From Luidia sarsii (Eukaryota; Echinodermata; Asteroidea; Paxillosida; Luidiidae): a DNA stretch of 64,000 bases. This document shows, piece after piece, positions 23,559-34,292 of the stretch (position 1 is its first letter; each line of letters opens with the position of its first letter). Under the pieces are notes generated by a model. That model did not search any database. It was not told the DNA's origin and saw only the letters and a list, made by a program, of their open reading frames with translations. The stretch covers positions 20,531,280 through 20,595,279 of the forward strand of contig OX465103.1 in the NCBI GenBank assembly GCA_949987565.1. The letters run 5' to 3'. Made by a program: the position numbers and the translations under genes.

Positions 23559-24113
23559 TGTAGCGTACCGCCGGCCCTTCCCCCCTGCTTTGCCGGAAGT
23601 TGCCGCCGGTGGCACGTTTACAGGATTAGGCCTCCCCGATGAGCGGCTACCGGGAAGACCTGGGACGCACTCCGTTTGGGAGAGATATACCCCCAGGCAC
23701 CGCAGGCGAGCAGCTCTCGCACCCTCGCTCGCTCTCACACTCACGCACGACCAGTCACACTGAACAAAGTACTAGACGAGACGGTACGTATGGACTGTCC
23801 ACCAGGCACAAGGATTTAATAGTGCCTATACAGGCGACTCACAAAGACTTAATTATTACAGTTACACTCGGTCCAATTCTTCATGTATAACGACTCACCC
23901 TCTTACTCAACCGAGTCTCTGGCTATTGGTATGCCACCGGGCTCTAGCCTGCTCCACTCCCAGTTGTGACACCGAAGTAACTCCCCGGCCCGCAGTCTGC
24001 CCAGCTTTTAAATACCGCTGCCAGCACTGCAACCAGTGTACGGTCGCAGCGGCGCGGGACCACCACGACGGGTACCAGGACTAGACTTGCCCTAGTCCCA
24101 ATGTTTCGTCACA
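23559..24113 (-). repeat. 3' LTR of the Gypsy element
   Basis: 555 bp, bounded TG...CA. A TTTAAATA word near 24007-24014 is one possible TATA-like site, read on either strand. The element-strand sequence just before this LTR (plus 24114-24130) reads CTTAAGGTGAGGCTG, a weak polypurine tract. Confidence 0.93.
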
Positions 24114-24491
24114 CAGCCTCACCTTAAGTTTGGTCAGTCTCTTGACCATAAAACTTACAATAAAACAAAACAAAGAAACATTGGTCTCCTAAAAATGCAA
24201 AGTAAACGTCATAACATGGACTGCATTGACATCCAAACATTACTGTATAAGTTCTTATTTTCTTCGGATACTTAAACAACGCCCTTCGTGAATACAAAAC
24301 ATTAAACTTTACAACAATAACAGTTCTCGACTTCCGTTTTTCTTTTTTAACTCTGGAAGGTTTGTCCGCAACAAGTGATAAGCAAATAACAAGATTAAAT
24401 GACTCTTAGGTTTACAAAACGAACTTAGGTTGCCACACTTGTGACTTTCAAGTGTAGCACATCACAAACACGACTCATGGTTTATACAGGT

Positions 24492-25292
24492 CTAAAACCC
24501 AGCGTTAAAATCGACGTCGAAGACGCGCTCGGTTTCTTCTCGTGAGACCAAAAGTCCTCCTTGGTATAGCGTACTGGTCTTCCTTTCGGTTATCCTAGTC
24601 ACGTTGCCAATCAGTGAGCTTTCCAGTTGCTCCTGGCTCATGGACGGTCCCACCCTCTCCGTCTGGGAGTCTTCATTCCGGATGATCCTGCGGATCCTCA
24701 CTGGGGACGGCGACCCAAAGGTACACCTCGCCTCCTTAGGCTCGCCTGCTTCCTTCAGAACCACGACATTGTAGTGACGAGATGAAGCCTCGTGTAGGGT
24801 ACGCAGCTCCCCGAGGTAAGTCTCCTTCTTCTCTGTCTCAGCGATCTTCACAACTTGTCCAGCGAAGAGTCTTCCCAGGGGTATCCCTCCCGCTTGCTGT
24901 TTGGGCTCCGGTGTTGTAGCTGTAGTATTACCCGGCGACTCGGCATGACCAGGGCCCTCCGCCTGCTGCAGTTGCCGAAGCAAGCTCAATGGTTTCCCTC
25001 CTTCCGTGGGAATAGGCGTACTCTCCTCTAGGCTGTCCCACAACAGTGACAGGATGGGCGATGCTGCGATATCTAGGATATCCTCCCCACCTGACCGTGA
25101 CAGTTTCTCATCAGCAGTCCCTGGTTGGAGGGTATCCTTCGCCTTCCCCGGCTCGTCTTGGGATGCGCTGGTCTCGGCTCTGTCCCCTGGCACGGGGTCA
25201 ACAGCTCCCACACGCCCCGGTGATGGCTTATCTGCCTCCTGCATCGCCGCACCTCGCTTCGGCTCAACTTCATCAATTGGCGCCCTGGACAC
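24492..25292 (-). CDS. Extra 3' ORF of the Gypsy element (ORF4), unknown function
   Basis: About 266 residues after the Met at 25292, but the same frame is open further upstream and overlaps the zinc-finger ORF. That upstream part reads QEAETDEDSPSTVSRAPIDE, acidic and plausible as protein. The first half is rich in Pro, Glu, Ser and Gly and looks disordered. The second half is more ordered (RLFAGQVVKIAETEKKE, then YNVVVLKEAGE). I do not recognise the family. There is no signal peptide or membrane segment, so it is not a typical env. It may be the C-terminal part of the zinc-finger protein, reached by a frameshift or splice, or separated by a mutation. Confidence 0.55.
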   Translation of the reverse strand: MSRAPIDEVEPKRGAAMQEADKPSPGRVGAVDPVPGDRAETSASQDEPGKAKDTLQPGTADEKLSRSGGEDILDIAASPILSLLWDSLEESTPIPTEGGKPLSLLRQLQQAEGPGHAESPGNTTATTPEPKQQAGGIPLGRLFAGQVVKIAETEKKETYLGELRTLHEASSRHYNVVVLKEAGEPKEARCTFGSPSPVRIRRIIRNEDSQTERVGPSMSQEQLESSLIGNVTRITERKTSTLYQGGLLVSREETERVFDVDFNAGF

Positions 25293-25771
25293 AGTGCTTG
25301 GGGAGTCTTCGTCTGTCTCGGCTTCTTGGCAATTCCGCTGGAAAGATCCCTCGCATGCCCATGCCTGCGTTTCTTCTCTACCGTGGGCTTATCCTTGGCT
25401 TTCCCAGTGCCTTCTCTTCGGCGGCTGTCTTCATGGGCCTTGTAAGTCTCACCCTCGATCTCCCCTACTTCATCCAGGCGGTCTGGGTGACAATCACGGT
25501 AGTGTGCCTTCAAGTTATCCCGGCGGTTATTCTTATGGGCGCAGCGCCGACACCAGTACATCCGTGGCCCATGTTCCGTGGCTAGGTGGCGTTCCAGGCT
25601 TCTGATGTGAAGGCTCGCCTGACACTCCGGACACTTGGTGCGGTCCCGGTCGTCCTGACCTCTAGACCTCTCCCGGTTGCCTCGGTCCATGGTGAGTCTG
25701 TCTAGCCTCTGCACGGAAGAAAAGCAAAAGATGCATTCAGTGTACGGGGTGCTACACCAACTCTCACTCAT
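25073..25771 (-). CDS. Extra 3' ORF of the Gypsy element (ORF3), C2H2-like zinc fingers
   Basis: Starts at 25771 in an ATGA overlap with the pol stop. A second Met at 25690 lies in CACCATGG and has a strong acceptor just upstream (TTTTCTTCCGTGCAG, ending at 25709), so a spliced subgenomic message could start there. Two finger-like units: CPECQASLHIRSLERHLATE with a final H, and WCRRCAHKNNRRDNLKAHYR followed by DCH. Basic stretches follow (KKRRHGHARD, AKKPRQTK), suggesting nuclear location or nucleic-acid binding. The last 70 or so codons overlap ORF4 in another frame and look like its shadow, so the true protein may continue in that frame. Function unknown. Confidence 0.6.
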   Translation of the reverse strand: MSESWCSTPYTECIFCFSSVQRLDRLTMDRGNRERSRGQDDRDRTKCPECQASLHIRSLERHLATEHGPRMYWCRRCAHKNNRRDNLKAHYRDCHPDRLDEVGEIEGETYKAHEDSRRREGTGKAKDKPTVEKKRRHGHARDLSSGIAKKPRQTKTPQALCPGRQLMKLSRSEVRRCRRQISHHRGVWELLTPCQGTEPRPAHPKTSRGRRRIPSNQGLLMRNCHGQVGRIS

Positions 25772-28161
25772 CCATTCTCACTCAAAGGTATTCTACGATG
25801 CCTGTGGGGGTTTCGACGCAGCGTTGTACCGGTAGGTGCAGAAGGAACTTCGGTTCCCTCGGGACCTTCATGTCCCGTTTGTATACCGGAAACTGGGCTG
25901 TCCTGATTGTGCACATCATCAGGTTCAGCTGGCTGTGGTGACGCTGCAGGGGTGAAAGGGCTGGCGTTTGGGTTCGGGAATCGCCTCCTTCCCGTAGGCG
26001 TTTCGGTGTGCCTATTGGAATTACTTTCTGCTGGTTCCATTGGAACAAGGCTGTTGTTCCTTGGTTGTCTTTGGCTTGGGGTAATTAAGTTGGCTTCGCC
26101 TGAATCATCTCCGATCCATGCCACAAGGGGTTCCCCTGTGTATGGTTTCAATCTGTCTCGGTGCACCACATTCATTTTCCCACGCTGTTTCCGTTGAATC
26201 CGGAAGGTCACCTGGGAAAGCTGATGCACAAGAAGATACGGGCCTTCCCAGCGGCACTGTAATTTAGGTGAAAAGCCCTTTCTCTTCGCAGGGTTGTATA
26301 GCCATACGAATTCTCCTACTACCAGCTTGTCCTTTGCAGACCGCCTGTCGTAGTAGCCTTTCTGCCTCATTGCACTTTGTTTCAGGCACTTTCGTGCCCT
26401 ATCATGTGCAAGACTCAGCTGTTCCCTCAGTTGTTGTGCATAATCTGTGACAAGACCTCCCACGCAGGGTTGGTCGTCAATGTGCTGCTCAATTGTCAAA
26501 TCTATCGGAAGGCGAACTTCACGCCCCATCATAAGCATGTTCGGTGTTTCGCCTGTAGACTCCTGGGGCGACGCACGATAGGCGAACATGGCCAAAGGAA
26601 TCTTCTCGTCCCAGTCTCGCTGTCGACGATGAGGCTCTATCATCATCGAGACCATTGTGGCTAGCGTACGATTGAAACGCTCAATCATCCCATCACTCTT
26701 CGGATTATACGGGGTCGTGCGTGTTTTCCCAATGCCCAGTAGGAGACACATTTCCCCGAAAACCTGAGATTCAAAGTTCCGTCCTTGGTCGGAGTGTATG
26801 ACTTCTGGAACACCGAATCGACAGACAAACTCTTTGACGAATTTATCTGCAACGGTTGCTGCTGTCTGATCGGGGATGGGGTAGGCTTCAGTCCACTTGC
26901 TCAGGTAGTCGCCTACAACAAGTGTATACTTGTTCCCTCTTTCGGTAACCGGCAATGGACCCAACACATCCAATGCCACCCGTTCCATAGGCGCACCGAC
27001 CATTCTTTGCTGTAGCGGAGCTTTTCTGCGCTTGGTAGGTGATTTTTTGCGTGCACAGACGTTACATCTTCTAAGGATCGATCGCACATCTGCCGCCATA
27101 CCGGCCCAGTAGAACCTTGCATTCACCTTGGCTAGCGTTTTCCTAACGCCTAGGTGTCCCCCTGAAACACTCCCGTGTAGTTGGTTTACTACGTCATCGC
27201 GGTATTTGGGAGGTAGTACCGTGCGCCATTTTATCTCACGTCCATCATCGGACTCCCACTTCCTGTGGAGAACTCCTTCCCTCATTTCTAGTTGGCCCCA
27301 ATGGGTCCTGTACGTTCTCGCCTTCGGTGACAACCGGGATGTATCCGCCAGGTCACTCCGACCAGAGTCTTCCTTTGCAGATATGACCCATCTCAGTGCT
27401 TCATCCTCAAACTGCGCCTTTCGTAGTTCTTCAGAATTCAAGGTAGGCTGTACCGTCAGTACTCTGGAGTAAGACTCTGTTGCCGCACTTTTTGGGCTTG
27501 TGGTCTGCTCCACATTCTTCGGAGGACTGGGCGCCTGTTGCACCTCCCCCTCTCGGCCACACTGGGTGCAGGGTTTCCTCGACAAACCGTCCGCATTTCC
27601 ATGGGAACGCCCTGGTCGGTGTACCACAGTGAAGTCAAACTCACTGATCACCTGCAGCCATCTTGCCATTTGCCCCTGAGGGTCACGAAAGTTTACAAGC
27701 CACCGCAAAGCCCCATGGTCGGTTCGAATGGTAACCTTACGCCCGTACAGGTACTGTCGAAACTGTTTCAGGAATACTACCACTGCCAGGAGCTCACGCC
27801 TCGTGACGCAGTAGTTTCGCTCTGCGTTGCTCAACACCCTGCTTGCGTAGGCGATTACATGCTCCTGCCCTTCAATGACCTGTGAAAGGACGGCTCCAAT
27901 ACCGCACGCACTAGCGTCAGTATCCAGGATGTAGTCGGCATCTGCGACAGGATAGGCGAGGATAGGCGATTGCTGTAGCCTCCCCTTAAGCTCCTGGAAG
28001 GCATCCTCGCAGGCGTCAGTCCAGATGAAATCTCTCGACTTCTCCGTGAGACTGTGAAGTGGGCGGGCGATATCTGCAAAGCCTCGAATGAATCTTCTAT
28101 ATAATAAGACGACAAACCTAGAAAGCTCTGTACCTCCTTTGTCGTCTTGGGTGTCGGCCAC
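25768..28161 (-). pseudogene. Gypsy pol fragment: RNase H and integrase
   Basis: The coding part begins after about 28100; the first 20 or so codons are out-of-frame read-in. RNase H is seen at DTDASACGIGAVLSQ, RRELLAVV and IRTDHGALRWL. The integrase zinc finger is HGSVSGGHLGVRKT with CNVCARK. The D, D and E residues are in LDVLGPLPV, HSDQGRNF and GMIERFNRTL. A GPY/F-like module follows (CRWEGPYLLVHQ, then VVHRDRLKPY). There is no chromodomain; the tail is Pro- and Ser-rich. It is separated from the RT frame by an apparent 2-bp TA expansion near 28100. Confidence 0.9.
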
Positions 28162-29132
28162 TCTCTGATGGCGCGTATCTTGTCTGGGTCCGTTGCGATG
28201 CCTTCATCGGACACAATGTGCCCAAGGTACAATACACTTCTCCTAAATAGGTGACATTTACGGGGTTTCAACTTCAGACCCGCGGCTCGAAGGCGCTGGA
28301 AGACCGTCTCCAGCCGGTTCAGCTCTTCATCCACCGTTGTCGCATATACAATTACGTCGTCTAAATAGACTAGTAGGGTCTCCCAGTGGAGGCCAGCAAG
28401 GACTCTCTCCATCAACCGTTCAAAAGTTGACGGAGCATTGCACAGTCCAAACGGCATGACCCGCCAAGAGTACAAGCCGCCTCGGACTACGAATGCTGAC
28501 TTCTCACGGGCGTCCTCGTCGAGCTCCACCTGCCAGTACCCGCTGGCTAGGTCTAAAGTTGAAAACCACTTGCTACCAGAAAGGGTATCCAATGACTCAT
28601 CAATGCGGGGTATTTGAAAGGCGTCCTTGATGGTCACTGCATTAAGCCGACGGTAGTCAACACAAAATCGCTGGCTACCGTCCTTCTTTCTGACAAGGAC
28701 CACGTTCGATGGCCAAGGACTCTCCGTTTGCTCTATTCTTCCCTCTCTGACCATCTCCTGAATTTGGAGGTCTATTTCCTTCTGTTCTCTCGGCGGAAAA
28801 CGCCTTGGACGCTCCTTTAAAGGACGTGCCGCGCCTGTGTCTATCTTGTGTCGAACCAAGTTCGTGCGACCGATATCAGTGTCACTTCTTGCAAAGATGT
28901 CTTGGTGTGCACGCAGGAGGTCAGCTATTTTGCGGTGGTATTGCCTGTCCACCTCATGGATACTGCGGTCGTACAGCTCCTGTAGATGTTCGGGAACTGC
29001 TGCTGTGCTCAACTCTGTAAGCGAAGATAACACCGTGCTGTCTACGTCTCCTGCCTCTACAGGCGTTAGAAATCCCACCATGGTTCCCTTCTTTACGACG
29101 CATACCCTCTTGCCTGCATGGGTTGAACACAC
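27855..29132 (-). pseudogene. Gypsy pol fragment: reverse transcriptase
   Basis: Contains the RT blocks RFCVDYRRLNAVTIKD, FSTLDLASGYWQVELD, VMPFGLCNAPSTFERLM and LLVYLDDVIVYA, where YLDD holds the catalytic aspartates. The frame is lost just after QSFLGLSSYY near 28100, and residues after that point are nonsense. Upstream, the protease-RT linker changes frame near 29110. The RT frame is therefore offset by the same net amount from both its neighbours, consistent with two indels in one pol. Confidence 0.92.
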
Positions 29133-29826
29133 GCACAGGGAGCACTTCTTCCTCTGAGTTTACAAGAACACGTGCCACCACCATCCCCTTGTTGGCTACC
29201 TCGCCTCGATCGGACGGCTCTATGAGGCCAAACTTGCTACCAAACAGTTCTCCCCCCACGACGGCCGGAACCAATGCTTCGTGACCTGCCGGAATTTTCG
29301 TAGTTTCACCTGCAATTACCCGTGCGCATAAGCCTCCTCCACGTTGGTCTACGCACTTTATTATTTCCCCGTTCAATGATAACTCGTACGACCTGAAATC
29401 CAGGGAGCCTTTAGTTGACAGCAGGAAGTCCATTCCCAGGATCCCCTCAACTTCTCCTGTGCTTCCAAACACAGCCCGAACTGGACATGTCGTCTTGCCG
29501 ATCTGCACTTCCACCCAGGCCCTACCGAGAGTGTTCATTCTGCTACCATCAGCGTTCCGAACGCCTGCATCATCACTCTCCAGCCTCGGCCGCTTCTCTG
29601 AGGGTATACGGAAGTAAAACTCCGAAGACAAGACGGAGTCAGTCGCGCCTGTGTCCACCAGCAACTTTGCACGGACTCCCCTTATTGCCGCCTGCACAAA
29701 AAGCCCTGCTTGTGCCCTTTTGTCGCCCTCCGGCATCAAGACGCTCTTCACGATCTTCCGCCTCTTTAGGCTGTCTTCGCCTTGGGGCTTTGGCCCTTTG
29801 GCTGCTCCAGCTGTCCCTTGGGCCAC
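28954..29826 (-). pseudogene. Gypsy pol fragment: aspartic protease and linker
   Basis: LLVDTGATDSVLSSEFYF is the retropepsin active-site motif (D-T-G-A). GILGMDFLL matches the later strand before the C-terminal helix. The ORF overlaps the end of gag by about 60 nt and lies in the -1 frame relative to gag, as expected for a programmed -1 shift. Coding resemblance stops near 29110 (LPVRVFNP), after which the RT frame takes over. Confidence 0.85.
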
Positions 29827-31160
29827 AGAGTCAGCTGGTTGTCGTTTCCCGACTCCTTTGCGCTCCGCTTGCCTCGCAGCGGGCAGTTACGTGCAAAATG
29901 ACCTTTGCCCTTGCACCTGTAGCACACGTCCTCCGACGTTGGCTCGCGCCTGACAGGATTCCTAGGCGCTTCTTCTCGTTGTCCTTTTAGGCCTATGGCT
30001 TCAAGCGTATCTGCTATTCGCTCTAACCACTCTCGAACCTCCTTGTTGCTCTTCTGGAAGTACTCTTGTAGCTGTCCGCATCTCTCCTCGAATTCACCTC
30101 GCACTGACTGCAGGGAATCGTTGGGTGTCCCATCTACTCCTCTGGCGAATTTCCAACGCCTGTCACCCCGTTGTTCCTCCATCTTGAGGAAACCCTCGGT
30201 ACTCAAGGCAGCGCGGATAGCTTCATCTAGTGACGATGGTCTTGCCCTGAACACTCCTTCCCGGATTGTCTGCTCCCGGATCGCGTCCGAGAAGTGGCCT
30301 CGCGCCAGCCGATCACGCCCCTCGTCCGTCAATTCTGGATAGGACAGCGCTGACAGATCACGAATGGACTGTCCCAGTTCTTGTAACGTCTCCTTTTCTC
30401 TTTGTCGCCTGTGGCGGAGCTCCATTAAGTGGTTCTCAGCAAGTTGCCCAGGCCCAAACCGTTTCTCAAGGAGACTCAACAGCTCGTCGTAAGTGACTTC
30501 TTCCCTGCTAGAGGACAGGTTCGCTAAAACCTTCACAGCCTCCCCATGCAGACTCGCTGCCAGGAAAACCTTTGCCTCCTTGTCGGTCCATCCGTTGGCC
30601 AACTTACAAACGGCGATGTGTTGCTTGTACTCCCGCCATGGACTCTTTCCACTGAATTTGTCTGGCAGGATGCTCGGCCGTCTCCTGGTGTTTGAAGACC
30701 CACAACTATCCGTCTCCACCTTCGCATTAACTTGCTTGTCGCCAGCGGATAAATGTAGCATGCCATCTACACACTGGGTGCCCTGGTCAACGCACAGGGA
30801 CCACTCGTCCGAAACATGCGTTTTGTCATGGGTAGGCAACCATCTTTCTCCGATTCCTAATGCGGTTGCCGGTGTTGAAGAGATGGGTTCGGTAGACGCC
30901 TGTGTAGGCGGAGGTGCAGCCACAATAGATCTTCGTCTCGGCTTTGGAGTAGGTGGAACCCCTTGCATCGGGGTTGTAACCGGCAACTCTGGCTCCTCGA
31001 GACTCGTGTCAAGTCTTGCAAGCAACTCCCTCACTTGCCGCTGTAGGCGCTGGTTCTCAGCTTCCAGGTGGTCACTCTCATTCATCTCGTGCCGGACGTT
31101 GTTGTCTGACGAGCCGTAAGTCGACAGGTCGCCATCAAAATCAATGAGGCTCACTGCCAT
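29766..31160 (-). CDS. gag: Gypsy gag polyprotein
   Basis: 464 residues and uninterrupted. The N-terminal part has a short coiled-coil-like stretch (EAENQRLQRQVRELLARLD) and a Pro/Thr-rich linker. The middle region holds a capsid-like domain (SPWREYKQHIAVCKLANGW, then AKVFLAASLHGEAVKVLANL, LLEKRFGP, ELRHRRQREKETLQELGQSI). One CCHC zinc knuckle follows near residues 419-432 (CYRCKGKGHFARNC), for RNA packaging. The start lies about 65 bp inside the 5' LTR boundary. This ORF is intact although pol is broken. Confidence 0.9.
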   Translation of the reverse strand: MAVSLIDFDGDLSTYGSSDNNVRHEMNESDHLEAENQRLQRQVRELLARLDTSLEEPELPVTTPMQGVPPTPKPRRRSIVAAPPPTQASTEPISSTPATALGIGERWLPTHDKTHVSDEWSLCVDQGTQCVDGMLHLSAGDKQVNAKVETDSCGSSNTRRRPSILPDKFSGKSPWREYKQHIAVCKLANGWTDKEAKVFLAASLHGEAVKVLANLSSSREEVTYDELLSLLEKRFGPGQLAENHLMELRHRRQREKETLQELGQSIRDLSALSYPELTDEGRDRLARGHFSDAIREQTIREGVFRARPSSLDEAIRAALSTEGFLKMEEQRGDRRWKFARGVDGTPNDSLQSVRGEFEERCGQLQEYFQKSNKEVREWLERIADTLEAIGLKGQREEAPRNPVRREPTSEDVCYRCKGKGHFARNCPLRGKRSAKESGNDNQLTLWPKGQLEQPKGQSPKAKTA

Positions 31161-31204
31161 CTCGCCTATATAGGCTTACGATCACTGTTGCTCCCGCGAT
31201 GCCA

Positions 31205-31222
31205 ATCCCACTTCTGACACCA
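31205..31222 (-). other. Primer-binding site of the Gypsy element
   Basis: On the element strand TGGTGTCAGAAGTGGGAT starts 3 nt inside the 5' LTR. TGG pairs with the CCA end of a tRNA. The tRNA identity was not determined. Confidence 0.7.
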
Positions 31223-31225
31223 ATT

Positions 31226-31779
31226 TGTAGCGTACCGCCGGCCCTTCCCCCTGCTTTGCCGGAAGTTGCCGCCGGTGGCGCGTTTACAGGATTAGGCCTC
31301 CCCGATGAGCGGCTACCGGGAAGACCTGGGACGCACTCCGTTTGGGAGAGATATACCCCCAGGCACCGCAGGCGAGCAGCTCTCGCACCCTCGCTCGCTC
31401 TCACACTCACGCACGACCAGTCACACTGAACAAAGTACTAGACGAGACGGTACGTATGGACTGTCCACCAGGCACAAGGATTTAATAGTGCCTATACAGG
31501 CGACTCACAAAGACTTAATTATTACAGTTACACTCGGTCCAATTCTTCATGTATAACGACTCACCCTCTTACTCAACCGAGTCTCTGGCTATTGGTATGC
31601 CACCGGGCTCTAGCCTGCTCCACTCCCAGTTGTGACACCGAAGTAACTCCCCGGCCCGCAGTCTGCCCAGCTTTTAAATACCGCTGCCAGCACTGCAACC
31701 AGTGTACGGTCGCAGCGGCGCGGGACCACCACGACGGGTACCAGGACTAGACTTGCCCTAGTCCCAATGTTTCGTCACA
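31226..31779 (-). repeat. 5' LTR of the Gypsy element
   Basis: 554 bp, TG...CA, almost identical to the LTR at 23559-24113. It is the promoter LTR for the minus-strand transcript. Confidence 0.93.
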
Positions 31780-31783
31780 ATAC

Positions 31784-33920
31784 ATTGGATTGGCAGCGGA
31801 CCAGGAATGCCTGATAACAAAAGGCAGGATGGCGCAGACTGCAGCTGCCTTGTGTGCATATGGATAGCATTTCCAGCGCCATACATGTATCCTCCAATAA
31901 CCTGTTTTCGACGATATAAGGACTTTTCTTCAAGCTGAACAATGTGGACGAAAGTATCACACTAAAAGAGGTCTCAGTCACTTTCTCCACATCACAGACT
32001 ATTAGAATAATCATAAAGAAGGTTGATCAAGCCTGTCACTTCCGTAAGATTACCCGGTTTTGTTGACGTCCGCGGCGCACCGCGCAGTAAGCATCGTCAC
32101 CTATTTTCGTCGGTGGTGTTTAGTAAGGTGTCTCAGTGCAGCCAAACGCAAAATAAATTCTTAAAATAACTAAAAATGCTGTGTGGCACTGTAAAATTCT
32201 TCCTTGTATGTTTTTTGGTGTTTATCTTTTTTTTATTTTCGACACTGCTTCTAACACTTTCGTCAAATCATTCATAATTTATGCTTAAAACGTATGGATC
32301 TTGTTGATGTCTTCTTTTGTGACGTTTAAAAAAACTCCCCAATCCTCTTTCTCACTGCTTCTTCAGTTATGACCTTTCCCAATATCACTCCAGAGACACA
32401 TTTCCTCCTTCTTGGTACTTTCTCTAGCTGCCCTTTTATTTTATTTTATTTTTTTATAAAAGCCTATTGGGCCATGCTACTTTTTGTCTTTAAATAATAA
32501 TAATAAAATATATATACAAAATTATATAAGCGAGACGCCCTATAGGAGCCTCCATAATTTTTACCCAGAACAGACTGCCTCAAGTTGCGTGATATATTTT
32601 TTTCTACGGATGTTGGGGTTTATCATGGTACACTCAGATTTTTTTTAGGACCAACAATAAAGAAAACTGGAGCTTCGAAGCAACTGCCAATTTTGTACCT
32701 AGGAAAATAGACCCCAAAAGAGCAACTTTTTGAATCAAACTAGTTTGGCCTACTGGAAAAGCCTTAACTTTCCACATTTTCGGTGACGGACAAGAGCAGG
32801 AAACCAACTGTAAGATACGAAGTCTGAGATCGTTATACGGAGTTGTTTTCATCGTGCGATGTGAGTTAGAAGGCTAAGCGCCGAAAACGTGTACCGTCGA
32901 AAACGGGGGTTCCCACGATACATTACAATCGTGTACATTTTACAGTAGGTCCTACGTGTGCAGTGCAATTCATAGCACTTTTAGTACTTATATTATAGTA
33001 AGCCTACCGGGTTTTGCTTGGATCGCTGTGTAGTAAAATGTAACGGCTTGGGCCTTACCACTTAGGCCTATAGGACACTTCCTTATTCACCAGACGACTG
33101 CTTTTAGGAGCCAGGACGCCAAAACTTGGGTGATTATTCAAGTTAGGATAGGCCCTATGTTTTTATTTCGCGTGCAAAACAAGGTCAAAAAGCATACTCA
33201 TTATAATGCATATTACCAGGCTGTTGGTGAAACAAGTTACCAGGTCAGGAACATCAAGTTCAGTAAGTTGACAGGGCGGACCCGATAGGCAATTACCTGT
33301 ATATAGGCCTACAAGTGATTAGACATCTTGTCCAAGTGAGTATAGATAATACAATGATGTAGGCCTAATACTTCAAATAATTATAAGTATCCACTCCGTA
33401 TCCATGCTCGTGAGTCAAGAGTGGATTATGGTACGACGTATTTGAGAAGGCTCGTTTTTGTTTTGTTCCATTTTGGATCGTGTTTGGGCGGATGCCTACT
33501 TACTATACGTCTTTCTTAATATTTATGAAAATATTATGTATTGAGCCCAAAACGAAGCTATGGGCGCTAGATTTACATGATGGCGGTAGGTTCAAGGAAC
33601 ATTACGTTGTTCCTAAGATAAAGTTCGGTTTTGTTGAGGAATATGTCAAGAAAAGATCAAAACGCAGCTGGGAACAACAATCAATCTTCTCTCTAAATGC
33701 AAAAGAGTAAATAAACCACTCGCACAAGAGTAGCATTTCCTCAAGATAGAACAGCCAACCTGCTCAAAAAGAGCAAAAACCACTGTAAGAGGTGTGGACA
33801 TCGCGCTATAACCCTGTATACACCATCGATCGTAGCATATAATGTTACACTACATTTTGGGGAAGTATTTCATCCTCTAAATGCAGTAAACCATCACCTA
33901 TGACACATTGGAGCATATCT
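31784..33920. other. Non-coding stretch, nothing recognisable
   Basis: AT-rich sequence with TAGGCCTA words. A 76-codon open frame at 33480-33710 shows no family resemblance and no splice context. I see no gene here. Confidence 0.4.
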
Positions 33921-34292
33921 GGGTGCAGCACACAAAATCCATCCAAGATGGCTCCGCCGAGCTGATTATCATAAAGTGTGTACCCACAACTTTTTTTTAA
34001 TAAGGGGTCTTTGGAGGCTAATTAACTGATACATTGTAGAACAAGTGAAGCTTAAGACAACTTGGGGGTTCACTCTTCAATTTGGTATGTAATTTGGACC
34101 ATATCTGGCTTTAAATGTGGCCCTATTTGGCTGTGGAAGTGGAGGGGTCCATCCCAAAATCCTTGCAGAAATTCGGCTTGGACGGCTGCACATTTTGGGG
34201 GTGTTTTTTTCTGAGGGTAATTAGCAAAAAATCTAATCGGCTAAGAGCACTAAAATTGAAAAGAATCTGAGAGATGAAGGTCCAAACTACAA
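33921..34292 (+). mobile_element. 372-bp dispersed element, 3'-truncated copy
   Basis: Starts GGGTGCAGCACACAAAATCC and matches 36878-37249 over 372 bp with only about three differences that I can see. It lacks the right end found in the second copy, so the right terminal inverted repeat is missing. Confidence 0.85.

Larger units (their letters stand above)
23559..31779 (-). mobile_element. Ty3/Gypsy LTR retrotransposon, full length, pol frameshifted
   Basis: Two LTRs in the same orientation (23559-24113, 31226-31779) start TGTAGCGTACC and end TTTCGTCACA on the plus strand. ATAC sits immediately outside both ends (23555-23558, 31780-31783), a 4-bp target-site duplication. The coding strand is minus, so the right LTR is the 5' LTR. 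Order: primer-binding site, gag, protease, reverse transcriptase, RNase H, integrase with a GPY/F-like tail, then two extra ORFs. Integrase after RNase H places it in Ty3/Gypsy. Comparing the LTRs by eye I see one C-run length difference and one A/G substitution in about 555 bp, so the insertion is recent. pol has two frame changes, so this copy is probably defective. Confidence 0.95.

Noticed and set aside
25006..25605. Plus-strand frames of 180-200 codons inside the Gypsy element
   Set aside because: They are shadows of the minus-strand zinc-finger ORF and ORF4.
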